NCBI GenBank assembly: GCA_035524095.1
Contig: DATKPK010000056.1
Coordinates: 1 to 51,846, forward strand
DNA from: DATJUF01 sp035524095
GTDB taxonomy: Bacteria > Desulfobacterota > Binatia > Binatales > Binataceae
Reading direction: 5' to 3'
DNA: 51,846 nucleotides
Part shown: positions 32,530 through 39,857 of the stretch, one piece after another
Layout: each line of letters opens with the position of its first letter
How positions within the stretch are numbered: position 1 is the stretch's first letter
Notes under the pieces: generated by a model
What the model saw: only the letters and a program-made list of their open reading frames with translations
What the model was told of the DNA's origin: nothing
The model's database searches: none
Translations under genes and position numbers: made by a program

Positions 32530-33546
32530 TCAGAAAGTTACCACGACTTTCAGCGACTCCGGTTTTTGCGCCTGCGCAAAAGCATCGTTGATGCGCCCAA
32601 GCGGAAACTTATGCGTCACTAGGTCCTTCGCGCTAATAACGCCGCGCTTTACCAAATCGAACGCTTCTCGCGTGTCGGCGGGCCCGCAGGAATAACTGGG
32701 TACCAACCGCGTTTCATTGAAATACAAATCGTGCGGATTCACGGCCATCTCTTCGTCAGGCGGAGCCGAGGTGAATTGAACAACTGTAGCGCCTTTGCCT
32801 GCCGCTGCAATTCCTGCCTTGATCACTTTGCCGCTTCCGGGTCCCACGATCACAACGTCGGCCATCGCGCCGTTGGTTGCTTCACTGACTTTAGTGGCCA
32901 GGTCGTCACCACCTACGAGGAGGCCGATGTCTGCGCCGAGTTCGAGCGCCCGTCGCGCGCGCGTCTCCGAGAGGTCAGCGCCGATGATCGTGCCTGCGCC
33001 TAAATGACGCGCAATCCTCACGTGCATCATGCCCATAATTCCAAGGCCGATTACGAGAATCGATTCGCCCGGCTTGAGCCCTGAACGGCGCAGCGATTTG
33101 ACCACACATGCGGCAGGCTCGATTAGTACACCGTTCATGTCATCGATTTCGTCCGGCAGTTTGAGCGAATCACGCTGATTCGTCGCGCTGACACGAAAGA
33201 ATTCCGCCATCCCACCAGGTTGAATGTTGGTGGCTCGCCACGTTGCGCATTGCACATACTCGCCCCGCCGGCATGCGGGACAGTTGAAGCAGGGCGCATG
33301 ATGATGTACGAAGATGCGCTCCCCTGGACGGAAATCGCGCACCCCGGCGCCAACCTCCTCAACCACCCCGACCGGCTCATGCCCCAACACCAAAGGTGCT
33401 TTGCGCCTGATGTACCAGGGCATGATGTCGCCGGAGCAGATACCGCACGCACGCGTGCGGACAAGGATATCGTCGGGGCCGATTTCGGGACGGACGTGAT
33501 CTTCGACGCGAATATCGCCGAAGTCATACAGGCGGGCGACTTTCAT
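32530..33546 (-). CDS. Zinc-dependent alcohol dehydrogenase (MDR superfamily)
   Basis: The protein has 338 residues. The catalytic zinc ligands are in CGICSGD and GHEPVG, and the structural zinc lobe is CFNCPACRRGEYVQC. The Rossmann motif is VIGLGIMGMMHVRIARHLGA, followed by GADLSETR, where Asp suggests NAD. It resembles sorbitol/threonine-dehydrogenase-like enzymes; the substrate cannot be read. I use the ATG at 33546 (MKVARLYDFGDIR); an ATG two codons earlier is also possible. It is divergent from the NUDIX gene by 89 bases. Confidence 0.9.
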   Translation of the reverse strand: MKVARLYDFGDIRVEDHVRPEIGPDDILVRTRACGICSGDIMPWYIRRKAPLVLGHEPVGVVEEVGAGVRDFRPGERIFVHHHAPCFNCPACRRGEYVQCATWRATNIQPGGMAEFFRVSATNQRDSLKLPDEIDDMNGVLIEPAACVVKSLRRSGLKPGESILVIGLGIMGMMHVRIARHLGAGTIIGADLSETRARRALELGADIGLLVGGDDLATKVSEATNGAMADVVIVGPGSGKVIKAGIAAAGKGATVVQFTSAPPDEEMAVNPHDLYFNETRLVPSYSCGPADTREAFDLVKRGVISAKDLVTHKFPLGRINDAFAQAQKPESLKVVVTF

Positions 33547-33620
33547 TACCATCACAAAAACTCTGAGGCGGATAGCGCGCGATGTCAACCGGCTCTGCGG
33601 AAGCACCGCGCTCCCCTGCA

Positions 33621-33629
33621 TGCTAACCT
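33621..33629 (+). promoter_or_regulatory. Extended -10 box directly before the NUDIX gene
   Basis: TGCTAACCT fits the TGnTAnnnT extended -10 form. It is followed by six bases and the ATG, with no ribosome site, so the mRNA would be leaderless. The same ten bases, TGCTAACCTA, occur before the M20 peptidase gene. Confidence 0.45.
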
Positions 33630-33635
33630 AACACT

Positions 33636-34067
33636 ATGCTGCGTCCCGTGTGTCCACCGATTGCCGCCGACGCGATCATCGAAATCGGTGATCGTATCGT
33701 CCTGATTGAACGCAAAAATATTCCTTTCGGATGGGCGATTCCGGGCGGCTTTGTCGATTTTGGCGAAACGGTGGAGCAAGCCGCGATTCGCGAGGCCAAA
33801 GAGGAAACTTCGCTGAACGTCGAACTGCGTGCATTGTTGGGCGTCTATTCGCGCCCGGATCGTGACCCACGCGGGCAGACGATCAGCGTAGTTTACATTG
33901 GGCGCGCTTCAGGCATACCCGTCGCGCAAGACGATGCTAAGAGCGCCGGCCTGTTTTTCCCGGACGAGCCGCCGTCGCCGCTCGCCTTCGATCACGCCGC
34001 GATTCTCGCCGACTATATTCGCTTTATCAAAGCGGGTAGATTCCCTGAGCCGTGGCGTCGAGATTAG
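33636..34067 (+). CDS. NUDIX hydrolase
   Basis: The protein has 143 residues. The Nudix box GGFVDFGETVEQAAIREAKE followed by ETSLNV keeps the metal-binding REAxEE glutamates; the usual Gly after EE is Ser here. WAIPGGF and the later GVYSRPDRDPRG and VVYIGRA segments match ADP-ribose-type hydrolases. Substrates of this family are nucleoside diphosphates linked to another group, and this one is unassigned. It is a single gene with no Shine-Dalgarno. Confidence 0.92.
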   Translation: MLRPVCPPIAADAIIEIGDRIVLIERKNIPFGWAIPGGFVDFGETVEQAAIREAKEETSLNVELRALLGVYSRPDRDPRGQTISVVYIGRASGIPVAQDDAKSAGLFFPDEPPSPLAFDHAAILADYIRFIKAGRFPEPWRRD

Positions 34068-34195
34068 CCACCCGCACGCGAGGCCTTGCGCTCTTGCAGG
34101 CGGCGCGGTTGTCCGCATAAAGTCGCCCTGCACGATTAGCTTGGCGGCTCTCACGGACGCCGCAGGCGGAAGATTGGTTTAGGAGTTATTTGCAG

Positions 34196-34912
34196 ATGAG
34201 GCGCTTCAGAGCGGCATTACTGACCACCGCGGCACTAGCAGTAATCGTTGGACTGGCCGGGTGCGAAGAACGCGCGAATATTCGCGGTGACAAACCGGTT
34301 GTAATGTTGCTCGATGACCAGGCCGATTATCTTCGCGCCGATGGGCACGATCCCGTAGCCCAAAATCAGGTGCCCGGATTGATCCAGGCGACCAATGCGA
34401 TCATCGACGCAGCCTCGAAGAACGATGTACCAGTAGCTTACGTTCGCGATGAATTCAGTCCTTTCGATCTGCTGGATTACTTCGAGCACCATGGCGCCAC
34501 GCCACGCCTATGGGCAGGTTCTCAACTCGACCCGAGCATCAACGAATGGGCTGGTCCCTATTTCAGCAAAACTCACGACGACGCTTTCCGCAATCCCAGG
34601 ATTCAGGGCTGGCTCGCGATGCAACAGGCGGGTCGGCTGATAATCGGTGGTGTCTATGCGGACGGCTCCGTATTAGCCACTGCTCGTGGTGCGATTCAAC
34701 GCGGCTTCCATGTCGTCGTGATTAGCGACGCGATCGCCGCCGCCAACGATCAAGACCGCGACGCTGCTCTGAAAGCCTTGGCTGATGCTGGCGCCCATAT
34801 CCAGACCAGCCAGGAGTTCATTGCCTCGATTTCTTCCAGCGGCACCTCACCCGAACTGCCTCAACCTGTAATCGAGTACACCAATCCAAATGGTTTGCCC
34901 GGCAACGGCTAA
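34196..34912 (+). CDS. Isochorismatase-like lipoprotein with Cys-to-Ser active site
   Basis: The protein has 238 residues. The signal ends at GLAGC with Cys at 23. The remainder is an isochorismatase-like cysteine-hydrolase domain: VVMLLDDQADYL, with an early Asp, FSKTHDDAF with the Lys, and GVYADGSVLATARGAIQRGFHVVVISDAI. In active hydrolases the last motif is TDxCVxxTA; here the Cys position is Ser. Envelope anchoring is also unusual for this family. The ATG at 34196 is ten bases after AGGAG; a TTG two codons earlier is the alternative. A terminator follows. Confidence 0.85.
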   Translation: MRRFRAALLTTAALAVIVGLAGCEERANIRGDKPVVMLLDDQADYLRADGHDPVAQNQVPGLIQATNAIIDAASKNDVPVAYVRDEFSPFDLLDYFEHHGATPRLWAGSQLDPSINEWAGPYFSKTHDDAFRNPRIQGWLAMQQAGRLIIGGVYADGSVLATARGAIQRGFHVVVISDAIAAANDQDRDAALKALADAGAHIQTSQEFIASISSSGTSPELPQPVIEYTNPNGLPGNG

Positions 34913-34947
34913 GCGTCTGCTCCCGGACATCGCCTTTGTTTATCGCG

Positions 34948-34978
34948 CCGCCGAGGCTTTAACCTCGGCGGTTATTTT
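34948..34978 (+). terminator. Terminator between isochorismatase-like and aminotransferase genes
   Basis: The stem CCGCCGAGG (34948-34956) and CCTCGGCGG (34963-34971) is perfect with a 6-base loop and is followed by TTATTTT. It lies between two converging stop codons and points to the forward gene. Confidence 0.88.
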
Positions 34979-35000
34979 CTGCAGTATGAATCAGTAGAGG

Positions 35001-36200
35001 CTATCGGTTCAGCCGAGCGATCAGCTTAGCGATTCGGTCGAACGCCGCATTCAGGTTTTCCATCGAAGTAGCATACGACAGCCGCACATGTTCCGGCGCT
35101 CCAAAATCATTGCCACCGACGATTCCTACGTGAGCCTCGCTCAGCACCAGATCCGCAAATGAATTCCCGTCGCTGATCCTTTTGTCACCAAGGCTTGCGC
35201 CGATCAGTCCTGATATATTCGGGAAGACATAGAATGCGCCTTGCGGCACGTTCGGCAACGTGACTCCGGGCAACTTGCGCACGCGCTCGACCACTAATTC
35301 TCTGCGCTTGCGAAACTCTGCCATCATCGTCTTGATATCGTCCTGCGGCCCGGTCAGCGCTTCTATCGCCGCCGCCTGCGTGATCGAGTTGGGATTGCCG
35401 CTGTTTTGTCCCTGCAAACGCCCCGCTGCCGCTATCACCGGTTGCGGACCTGCAGCAAAGCCGATCCGCCATCCGGTCATCGCATAGGTCTTCGAAAGCG
35501 AGTTCAGCGCAAATCCTTTTGCCTTCAACTTTGGCTCGATTTGGAAAATGTGCGGTACCGGCCCATCGTAGACGATATGTTCGTAGACGTCGTCGGAGAG
35601 CACCCACAAATCGGCGTCGAGTAGAATCTGTGCAAGTTCACTCAACTGCCCGGCGGAATATGCCGTGCCCGTCGGATTCGATGGCGAGTTCAGAATGATC
35701 CCTCGCGTCTGCGGCTTGATCGCCCGTTTCAGCCGCTCAGGATCAAGGATAAAGCCATTCTCCTCAGGACATTTCACCAGCTTGGGAGTCGCGCCGCTCA
35801 ACTCAACCATCGCGACAAAACTGACCCATGCCGGCGTCGGAATGATCACCTCGTCGCCCTCGTCGAACAGCGCACCAATGATATTCGCTTCGGCTTGCTT
35901 GCCACCCGCCGACGCCATGATCTCGGTCAACTGATAGTCGAGCCCATTATCGCGCTTGAGCTTCAGCTGGATCGCTTCTTTGAGCGCACGCAGACCTGTG
36001 ACCGGCGTGTATTTAGTCTGACCGGCGGCAAGCGCGCGCCGCGCCGCATCCTTGATTCGCTCAGGCGTGTCGAAGTCTGGTTCACCCGCTGCGAGCGAGA
36101 TCACATCGACCCCAGCGTCTTTTAATTCTGTGGCACGCTGTTCCGCCGCCATCGTCGCCGACGGCTTCAGCGCGGCTATCCTGCGATTGAGTTTGATCAT
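35001..36200 (-). CDS. Class I/II pyridoxal-phosphate aminotransferase, aspartate type
   Basis: The protein has 399 residues of the AspC/AspB subgroup I-gamma. The ISLAAGEPDFDTP start, TKYTPVTGLRALKEAI, NSPSNPTGTAYS and LSDDVYEHIVYDG are present, and the cofactor lysine lies in SLSKTYAMTGWRIGF. Members transfer the amino group of aspartate or glutamate, sometimes prephenate. An ATG at 36200 gives the usual N-terminus (MIKLNRRIAALKPSAT). It is divergent from the Ni/Co transporter gene. Confidence 0.95.
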   Translation of the reverse strand: MIKLNRRIAALKPSATMAAEQRATELKDAGVDVISLAAGEPDFDTPERIKDAARRALAAGQTKYTPVTGLRALKEAIQLKLKRDNGLDYQLTEIMASAGGKQAEANIIGALFDEGDEVIIPTPAWVSFVAMVELSGATPKLVKCPEENGFILDPERLKRAIKPQTRGIILNSPSNPTGTAYSAGQLSELAQILLDADLWVLSDDVYEHIVYDGPVPHIFQIEPKLKAKGFALNSLSKTYAMTGWRIGFAAGPQPVIAAAGRLQGQNSGNPNSITQAAAIEALTGPQDDIKTMMAEFRKRRELVVERVRKLPGVTLPNVPQGAFYVFPNISGLIGASLGDKRISDGNSFADLVLSEAHVGIVGGNDFGAPEHVRLSYATSMENLNAAFDRIAKLIARLNR

Positions 36201-36353
36201 GAATCTTTTGCGAGTATTCGCTTCCTGGCGGCCGGATTTTGGCAGCGCGGCACAATTCTAATGGTCCCGCGGGTTGATTGTAAACGCAGCCGCCCTTGCG
36301 ACGTTCGCCAATCCTGCGTTCAATGGAGCGGCAGGACCCGCGCCGAGGCCGCT

Positions 36354-37373
36354 TTGGATTATCGTAGTTTGAATGAACGCGGATGGCTGCACGCCGGGAT
36401 GCTCTTCGGCATCGTCGGATTGCTGCACGCGATCGCTTGGAGCCTCTTTTTCTTCTATGCTCCTCGCTTCCCCACGATGGCTGGGCTCGGCGCCCTGGCC
36501 TACGGCCTCGGCTTGCGCCACGCCTTCGACGCGGATCACATCTCCGCAATCGACGACACCACGCGCTTCCTTCTGCAGAAGGGACGCCGTCCGCTCGCCG
36601 TTGGCTTCTCATTTTCACTCGGCCATTCGACGATCGTCCTGCTGATGACGATAGCGCTCGCGTTCGCCGCTAAGACCGTTCGCACCATGATGCCGTCGCT
36701 GGAGAGTTACGGCGCGATCATCGGCGCCAGCGTCTCCGGCATCTTTCTTTGGCTGATCGGAATTCTCAATCTGCTGGTCCTAGTTGGCATTGTTCGTATT
36801 TGGCGGCAGATGAAAGCCGGGACCTATTCCCACGAGAACCTCGAAGAACTGCTGGCCCGGCGCGGGCTGACTCGCCGTGTGCTTGGCGGCCGGCTACAAA
36901 ACCTAATCAGCCATAGCTGGCAGATGTATCCGGTCGGTATGCTCTTCGGACTCGGCTTCGATACCGCCTCCGAGATTGCCCTCCTCGCGATCGCCGCCGG
37001 AGCCGCCTCACAGGCCGTCCCGACGCTCGCGGTGATCTCACTCGCCCTGCTCTTCGCCTCAGGTATGTCGCTGATGGATACCGCCGACGGCATCTTCATG
37101 GTCAAAGCCTACGGCTGGGCCTTCTCCAGTCCGCTCCGGAAAATCTATTACAATCTCTCCACGACCAGCCTTTCGGTCGTGATCGCCCTGTTGATCGGCA
37201 GCGTCGAGTTGCTGCAAGTGATGGCCACCGAATTGAAACTCCACGGACGCGTCATCGACGCCCTCGGGGCTTTGGATTTTGAATCGCTTGGCTACCTGAT
37301 CGTCGCTCTGTTCGTCCTCTGGTGGGCTGGCTCGGTTGGCCTCTGGAAGCTGCGCGGGATGGACGCAGGGTAA
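36354..37373 (+). CDS. Nickel/cobalt transporter of the NiCoT (HoxN/NixA) family
   Basis: The protein has 339 residues and about eight membrane helices. The family signature GLRHAFDADHISAIDDTTR carries the HAxxxDH metal-binding motif in the second helix. FSLGHSTIV and the later GLGFDTASEIALL and GMSLMDTADGIFM motifs are also diagnostic. It imports Ni2+ or Co2+. I prefer the TTG at 36354, with GAGG five bases upstream, because the 31 residues encoded from an ATG at 36261 are basic and Cys-rich and lack a ribosome site. A LarE homologue, a nickel-cofactor enzyme, lies 10 kb upstream, but they are not an operon. Confidence 0.9.
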   Translation: MDYRSLNERGWLHAGMLFGIVGLLHAIAWSLFFFYAPRFPTMAGLGALAYGLGLRHAFDADHISAIDDTTRFLLQKGRRPLAVGFSFSLGHSTIVLLMTIALAFAAKTVRTMMPSLESYGAIIGASVSGIFLWLIGILNLLVLVGIVRIWRQMKAGTYSHENLEELLARRGLTRRVLGGRLQNLISHSWQMYPVGMLFGLGFDTASEIALLAIAAGAASQAVPTLAVISLALLFASGMSLMDTADGIFMVKAYGWAFSSPLRKIYYNLSTTSLSVVIALLIGSVELLQVMATELKLHGRVIDALGALDFESLGYLIVALFVLWWAGSVGLWKLRGMDAG

Positions 37374-37407
37374 GGTTCGCAAGCGAACCCGCGAATCTGT
37401 GAGTCTG

Positions 37408-37441
37408 CGAGAACCCGACGCATGAGCGCGTGGGGTTCTCG
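37408..37441 (+). terminator. Hairpin after the Ni/Co transporter gene
   Basis: The arms CGAGAACCCGACGC (37408-37421) and GCGTGGGGTTCTCG (37428-37441) are complementary at 13 of 14 positions with a 6-base loop. It starts 34 bases after the stop codon. No T-run follows. Confidence 0.55.
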
Positions 37442-37610
37442 TACGACGGCAAGCCGATGCGAGGTCGCTAGCTGTCCGCCTGAGGATCCAAGCTGCATAA
37501 TAGGCGGGGAGACTGCTGGCCATTGCCCTAGATGTCTCCACCGGCTCTACGCGCTGACTGGCCTCGCGCACTTTGGCGGTCCATCTAGTCTCAAAACCCC
37601 CTTTTTTCGT

Positions 37611-37638
37611 TTTACAATCTGAAATCTTTGGCTATGCT
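37611..37638 (+). promoter_or_regulatory. Promoter of msrA with -10 box six bases before the ATG
   Basis: TTTACA (37611-37616), a 16-base spacer, then TATGCT (37633-37638) form a fair sigma-70 promoter. Six bases separate the -10 from the msrA ATG, so transcription would begin at the start codon. The absence of a Shine-Dalgarno fits a leaderless mRNA. Confidence 0.55.
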
Positions 37639-37644
37639 CTGTCC

Positions 37645-38208
37645 ATGAATCAGAAAATCGAAACCGTCGCTTTCGGCGGAGGATGCTTCTGGTGCACCGA
37701 GGCGATCTTTACGCAGTTGATGGGTGTGGTGTCGGTGATGCCTGGTTACGCCGGGGGCAACGTTCCCAATCCCACATATCCGATGGTATGCACTGGGCGG
37801 ACCGGACATGCCGAAGTTGTCGAAGTCAAATATGATCCAGCGCAAATCAACTTCGACGATCTCCTGACTGTCTTCTTCGGCACCCACGATCCGACCACGC
37901 TCAATCGTCAGGGCGCGGACATCGGCACCGAGTATCGTTCGATTATTCTCTACACGACGGACGGCCAGAAAGTCGCCTCCGAGCGTTTCATTAAGGAATT
38001 GAGCGAGACCGATTTCAAAGGTCGCGCGATCACGACCGAGCTTAAACTCTTAAGTAAATTCTACCCGGCCGAGGACTATCATCGGGAATACTTCCGCAAC
38101 AATTCCTCCGCGCCTTATTGCCAGTTCGTGATTGCGCCAAAGGTTACGAAATTCCAAAAGCACTTCGCCGAATTGTTGAACTCTTCGCGCCAAGCCGTCG
38201 CGAAATAA
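37645..38208 (+). CDS. msrA: Peptide methionine sulfoxide reductase A
   Basis: MsrA reduces the S epimer of methionine sulfoxide in proteins. The protein has 187 residues. The active-site motif GGGCFWCTEA lies at about 11-20 and the PGYAGG loop and GHAEVVEVKYDP follow. THDPTTLNRQGADIGTEYRS is also typical. An earlier in-frame ATG at 37573 would add 24 residues unlike the family and lacks a ribosome site. The gene is preceded by a promoter whose -10 sits right before the ATG, and is followed by a perfect inverted repeat. Confidence 0.95.
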   Translation: MNQKIETVAFGGGCFWCTEAIFTQLMGVVSVMPGYAGGNVPNPTYPMVCTGRTGHAEVVEVKYDPAQINFDDLLTVFFGTHDPTTLNRQGADIGTEYRSIILYTTDGQKVASERFIKELSETDFKGRAITTELKLLSKFYPAEDYHREYFRNNSSAPYCQFVIAPKVTKFQKHFAELLNSSRQAVAK

Positions 38209-38232
38209 ACACCAGCCCGTCGCCCCTGCGCG

Positions 38233-38267
38233 ATTTAGCGTCAACCGCATGACGGTTGACGCTAAAT
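38233..38267. terminator. Perfect 15-bp inverted repeat between converging genes
   Basis: ATTTAGCGTCAACCG (38233-38247) and CGGTTGACGCTAAAT (38253-38267) are exact complements with the 5-base loop CATGA. It lies 25 bases after the msrA stop and 33 from the stop of the converging gene. A bidirectional terminator is the simplest reading; a protein-binding palindrome cannot be excluded. Confidence 0.65.
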
Positions 38268-38300
38268 TCGTTTGCGCGATTCGCTGAGCTCGCCTGATTA

Positions 38301-38879
38301 TCAGGCGGATGGCGTCAGGTCAAAAGTGCCGCTGGAATTCGGCTTGAAGCAGCCTTTCAGACTGTATTTGCCAGCGATCTCTTGAGCAACATCGTCGCTG
38401 ACGGTTACTTTGCCAGAAAGGATCATCCGGCATTTTTTCTTTGTCTCATTGTCATCCAAAGTTGCAGCGAGCTTGTCGCCCTTGACATGACCGTTGCCGA
38501 GACCACCGACCGAGTTTACTCCAAAAGTCAATTCCCAGACCGTAACTCCTACAATTTTACCGCTTGGCGATTGCGTGAATGTGATGGAGAAGGTGCCTCC
38601 CTCGAATCTTTTGTCAGAAACCGTGCCAGTCCATGAACCTGCAATGTTGGCCGCTGCCACATTGGGCGCGGCCACATTCGCATCGGTCTCGGTGACCGCG
38701 TCATTGTCGTCAACGTCCGGCTTATTTGTGGCGACGCCGATGTCGCTACTGACCGCGCTGTCGTCCTGAGCATGCGCCGTTCGCGGCATCATTAGCACCG
38801 CCGCCGATCCTATCCATAACGCAGCCATAGCGATCCCCGCCGCTCTGATTAGCCGCCCCTCACCTGTCGCTTCCGTCAT
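38301..38879 (-). CDS. Exported protein of unknown function
   Basis: The product has 192 residues. The ATG at 38879 has GGAGG six bases upstream, so the longer frame from 38966 is rejected. A signal peptide with a hydrophobic core (AMAALWIGSAAVLMM) ends at AHA-Q. An Asp/Asn/Ala-rich linker follows, then a domain that looks like an eight-strand small barrel: IAGSWTGTVSDKRF, GGTFSITFTQSPSGKIVGVTVW, KGDKLAATLDD, KCRMILSGKVTV, EIAGKYSLKGC, GTFDLTPS. The pattern resembles lipocalin-like or similar periplasmic domains, with two cysteines that may pair. No name is justified. Confidence 0.75.
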   Translation of the reverse strand: MTEATGEGRLIRAAGIAMAALWIGSAAVLMMPRTAHAQDDSAVSSDIGVATNKPDVDDNDAVTETDANVAAPNVAAANIAGSWTGTVSDKRFEGGTFSITFTQSPSGKIVGVTVWELTFGVNSVGGLGNGHVKGDKLAATLDDNETKKKCRMILSGKVTVSDDVAQEIAGKYSLKGCFKPNSSGTFDLTPSA

Positions 38880-39006
38880 AACTCCTCCGCTTCTCCATCG
38901 TTCGCCGAATGTTGCCAGTTCGGCGTCTAGCGAAGAATTATCTACGCAAGGCTTATACCACTTCAACTCATCTTTCTAAGTAAAAGACGATAATTGACCA
39001 GTCGGG

Positions 39007-39717
39007 TTAGCGCGAGTGAGTTACGCTAATTCGCGGGCATGAGCCCACAACCGGACACCGCGAACACCATGGCGACACCGGCTGGCATAGCGTTTGGCCG
39101 AAAGCCACCAGCAGGCTGTTGTATTCAATCCAGTACCGCCGGGGCAGAGCTTCACGCAGGGCCTCTTCGGTCTTGTCAGGACTCGCCGCCTTCACCAGGC
39201 CCCAACGGTTGGAGATCCGATGGACGTGCGTATCGACGCAGATCCCGGGCTTGCCATACGCCTCAGTGACGACCAGGTTCGCGGTCTTGCGTCCGACGCC
39301 CGGCAGCTTCGTCAGCTCATCGATATCGTCCGGCACGCGGCCGCGATGATCGTCGATTAGCTTTTGGCAGATCGCACGAATCGTCCGCGCCTTGGTGCGA
39401 TAGAAGCCGACCGGATAGATCAGTTTCGCGATCGCCTCGGGCTCCATTGTCAAAATTGCCTGAGGCGTCGCTGCCTCGGCGAACAACCGTGGCGCGGCTA
39501 CTGCGGTCGTTTCATCTTTCGTCCGCAGGCTGAGAATACATCCGATAAGGGTGAGGAACGGGTCGCGCTTCTCCGCCGCCATCAGCGTGAGTACCGGCGC
39601 GTTCCATCCAGGCGCCTCCCGCCGAATTATCGCGAGGACGCGTCCAACATTCCTCCGGCTGACCGGCTTGACACCCGACCCTGTACTTATTTTGCTCGAT
39701 TGCCGAATTGATCCCAC
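39007..39717 (-). CDS. nth: Endonuclease III (DNA glycosylase/AP lyase)
   Basis: Nth removes oxidised pyrimidines and cuts the DNA backbone at the abasic site. The protein has about 236 residues from a GTG at 39717. The helix-hairpin-helix with the catalytic Lys is LPGVGRKTANLV, the catalytic Asp is in CVDTHVHRI, and the [4Fe-4S] ligands are in CQPVSPWCSRCPVVGSC. The start is uncertain: the frame runs back to 39939 but that part overlaps the divergent peptidase gene, and an SD-preceded ATG near 39650 is out of frame. Confidence 0.93.
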   Translation of the reverse strand: MGSIRQSSKISTGSGVKPVSRRNVGRVLAIIRREAPGWNAPVLTLMAAEKRDPFLTLIGCILSLRTKDETTAVAAPRLFAEAATPQAILTMEPEAIAKLIYPVGFYRTKARTIRAICQKLIDDHRGRVPDDIDELTKLPGVGRKTANLVVTEAYGKPGICVDTHVHRISNRWGLVKAASPDKTEEALREALPRRYWIEYNSLLVAFGQTLCQPVSPWCSRCPVVGSCPRISVTHSR

Positions 39718-39840
39718 AATAGCGGCGATTTTCGGCAACCCAACCGCTGATTGCAAAGCCCGATCGGCGCAGGCAGCGTGCAAGAGCCGTATTTCGCTTA
39801 ATCGAAGCCGGTATTTTGCAGCTACGACGATCCCTGACTG

Positions 39841-39849
39841 TGCTAACCT
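39841..39849 (+). promoter_or_regulatory. Extended -10 box before the M20 peptidase gene
   Basis: TGCTAACCT, identical to the box before the NUDIX gene, lies eight bases before the ATG at 39858. No ribosome site exists. A very short or absent leader is predicted. Confidence 0.4.
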
Positions 39850-39857
39850 AGGCCGCG

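Noticed and set aside
36261..36353. N-terminal 31-residue extension of the Ni/Co transporter
   Set aside because: Cys- and Arg-rich, no ribosome site, and relatives begin close to the first membrane helix.
39626..39652. A GGAGGA-preceded ATG for nth on the reverse strand
   Set aside because: It is out of frame with the glycosylase and stops after a few codons.
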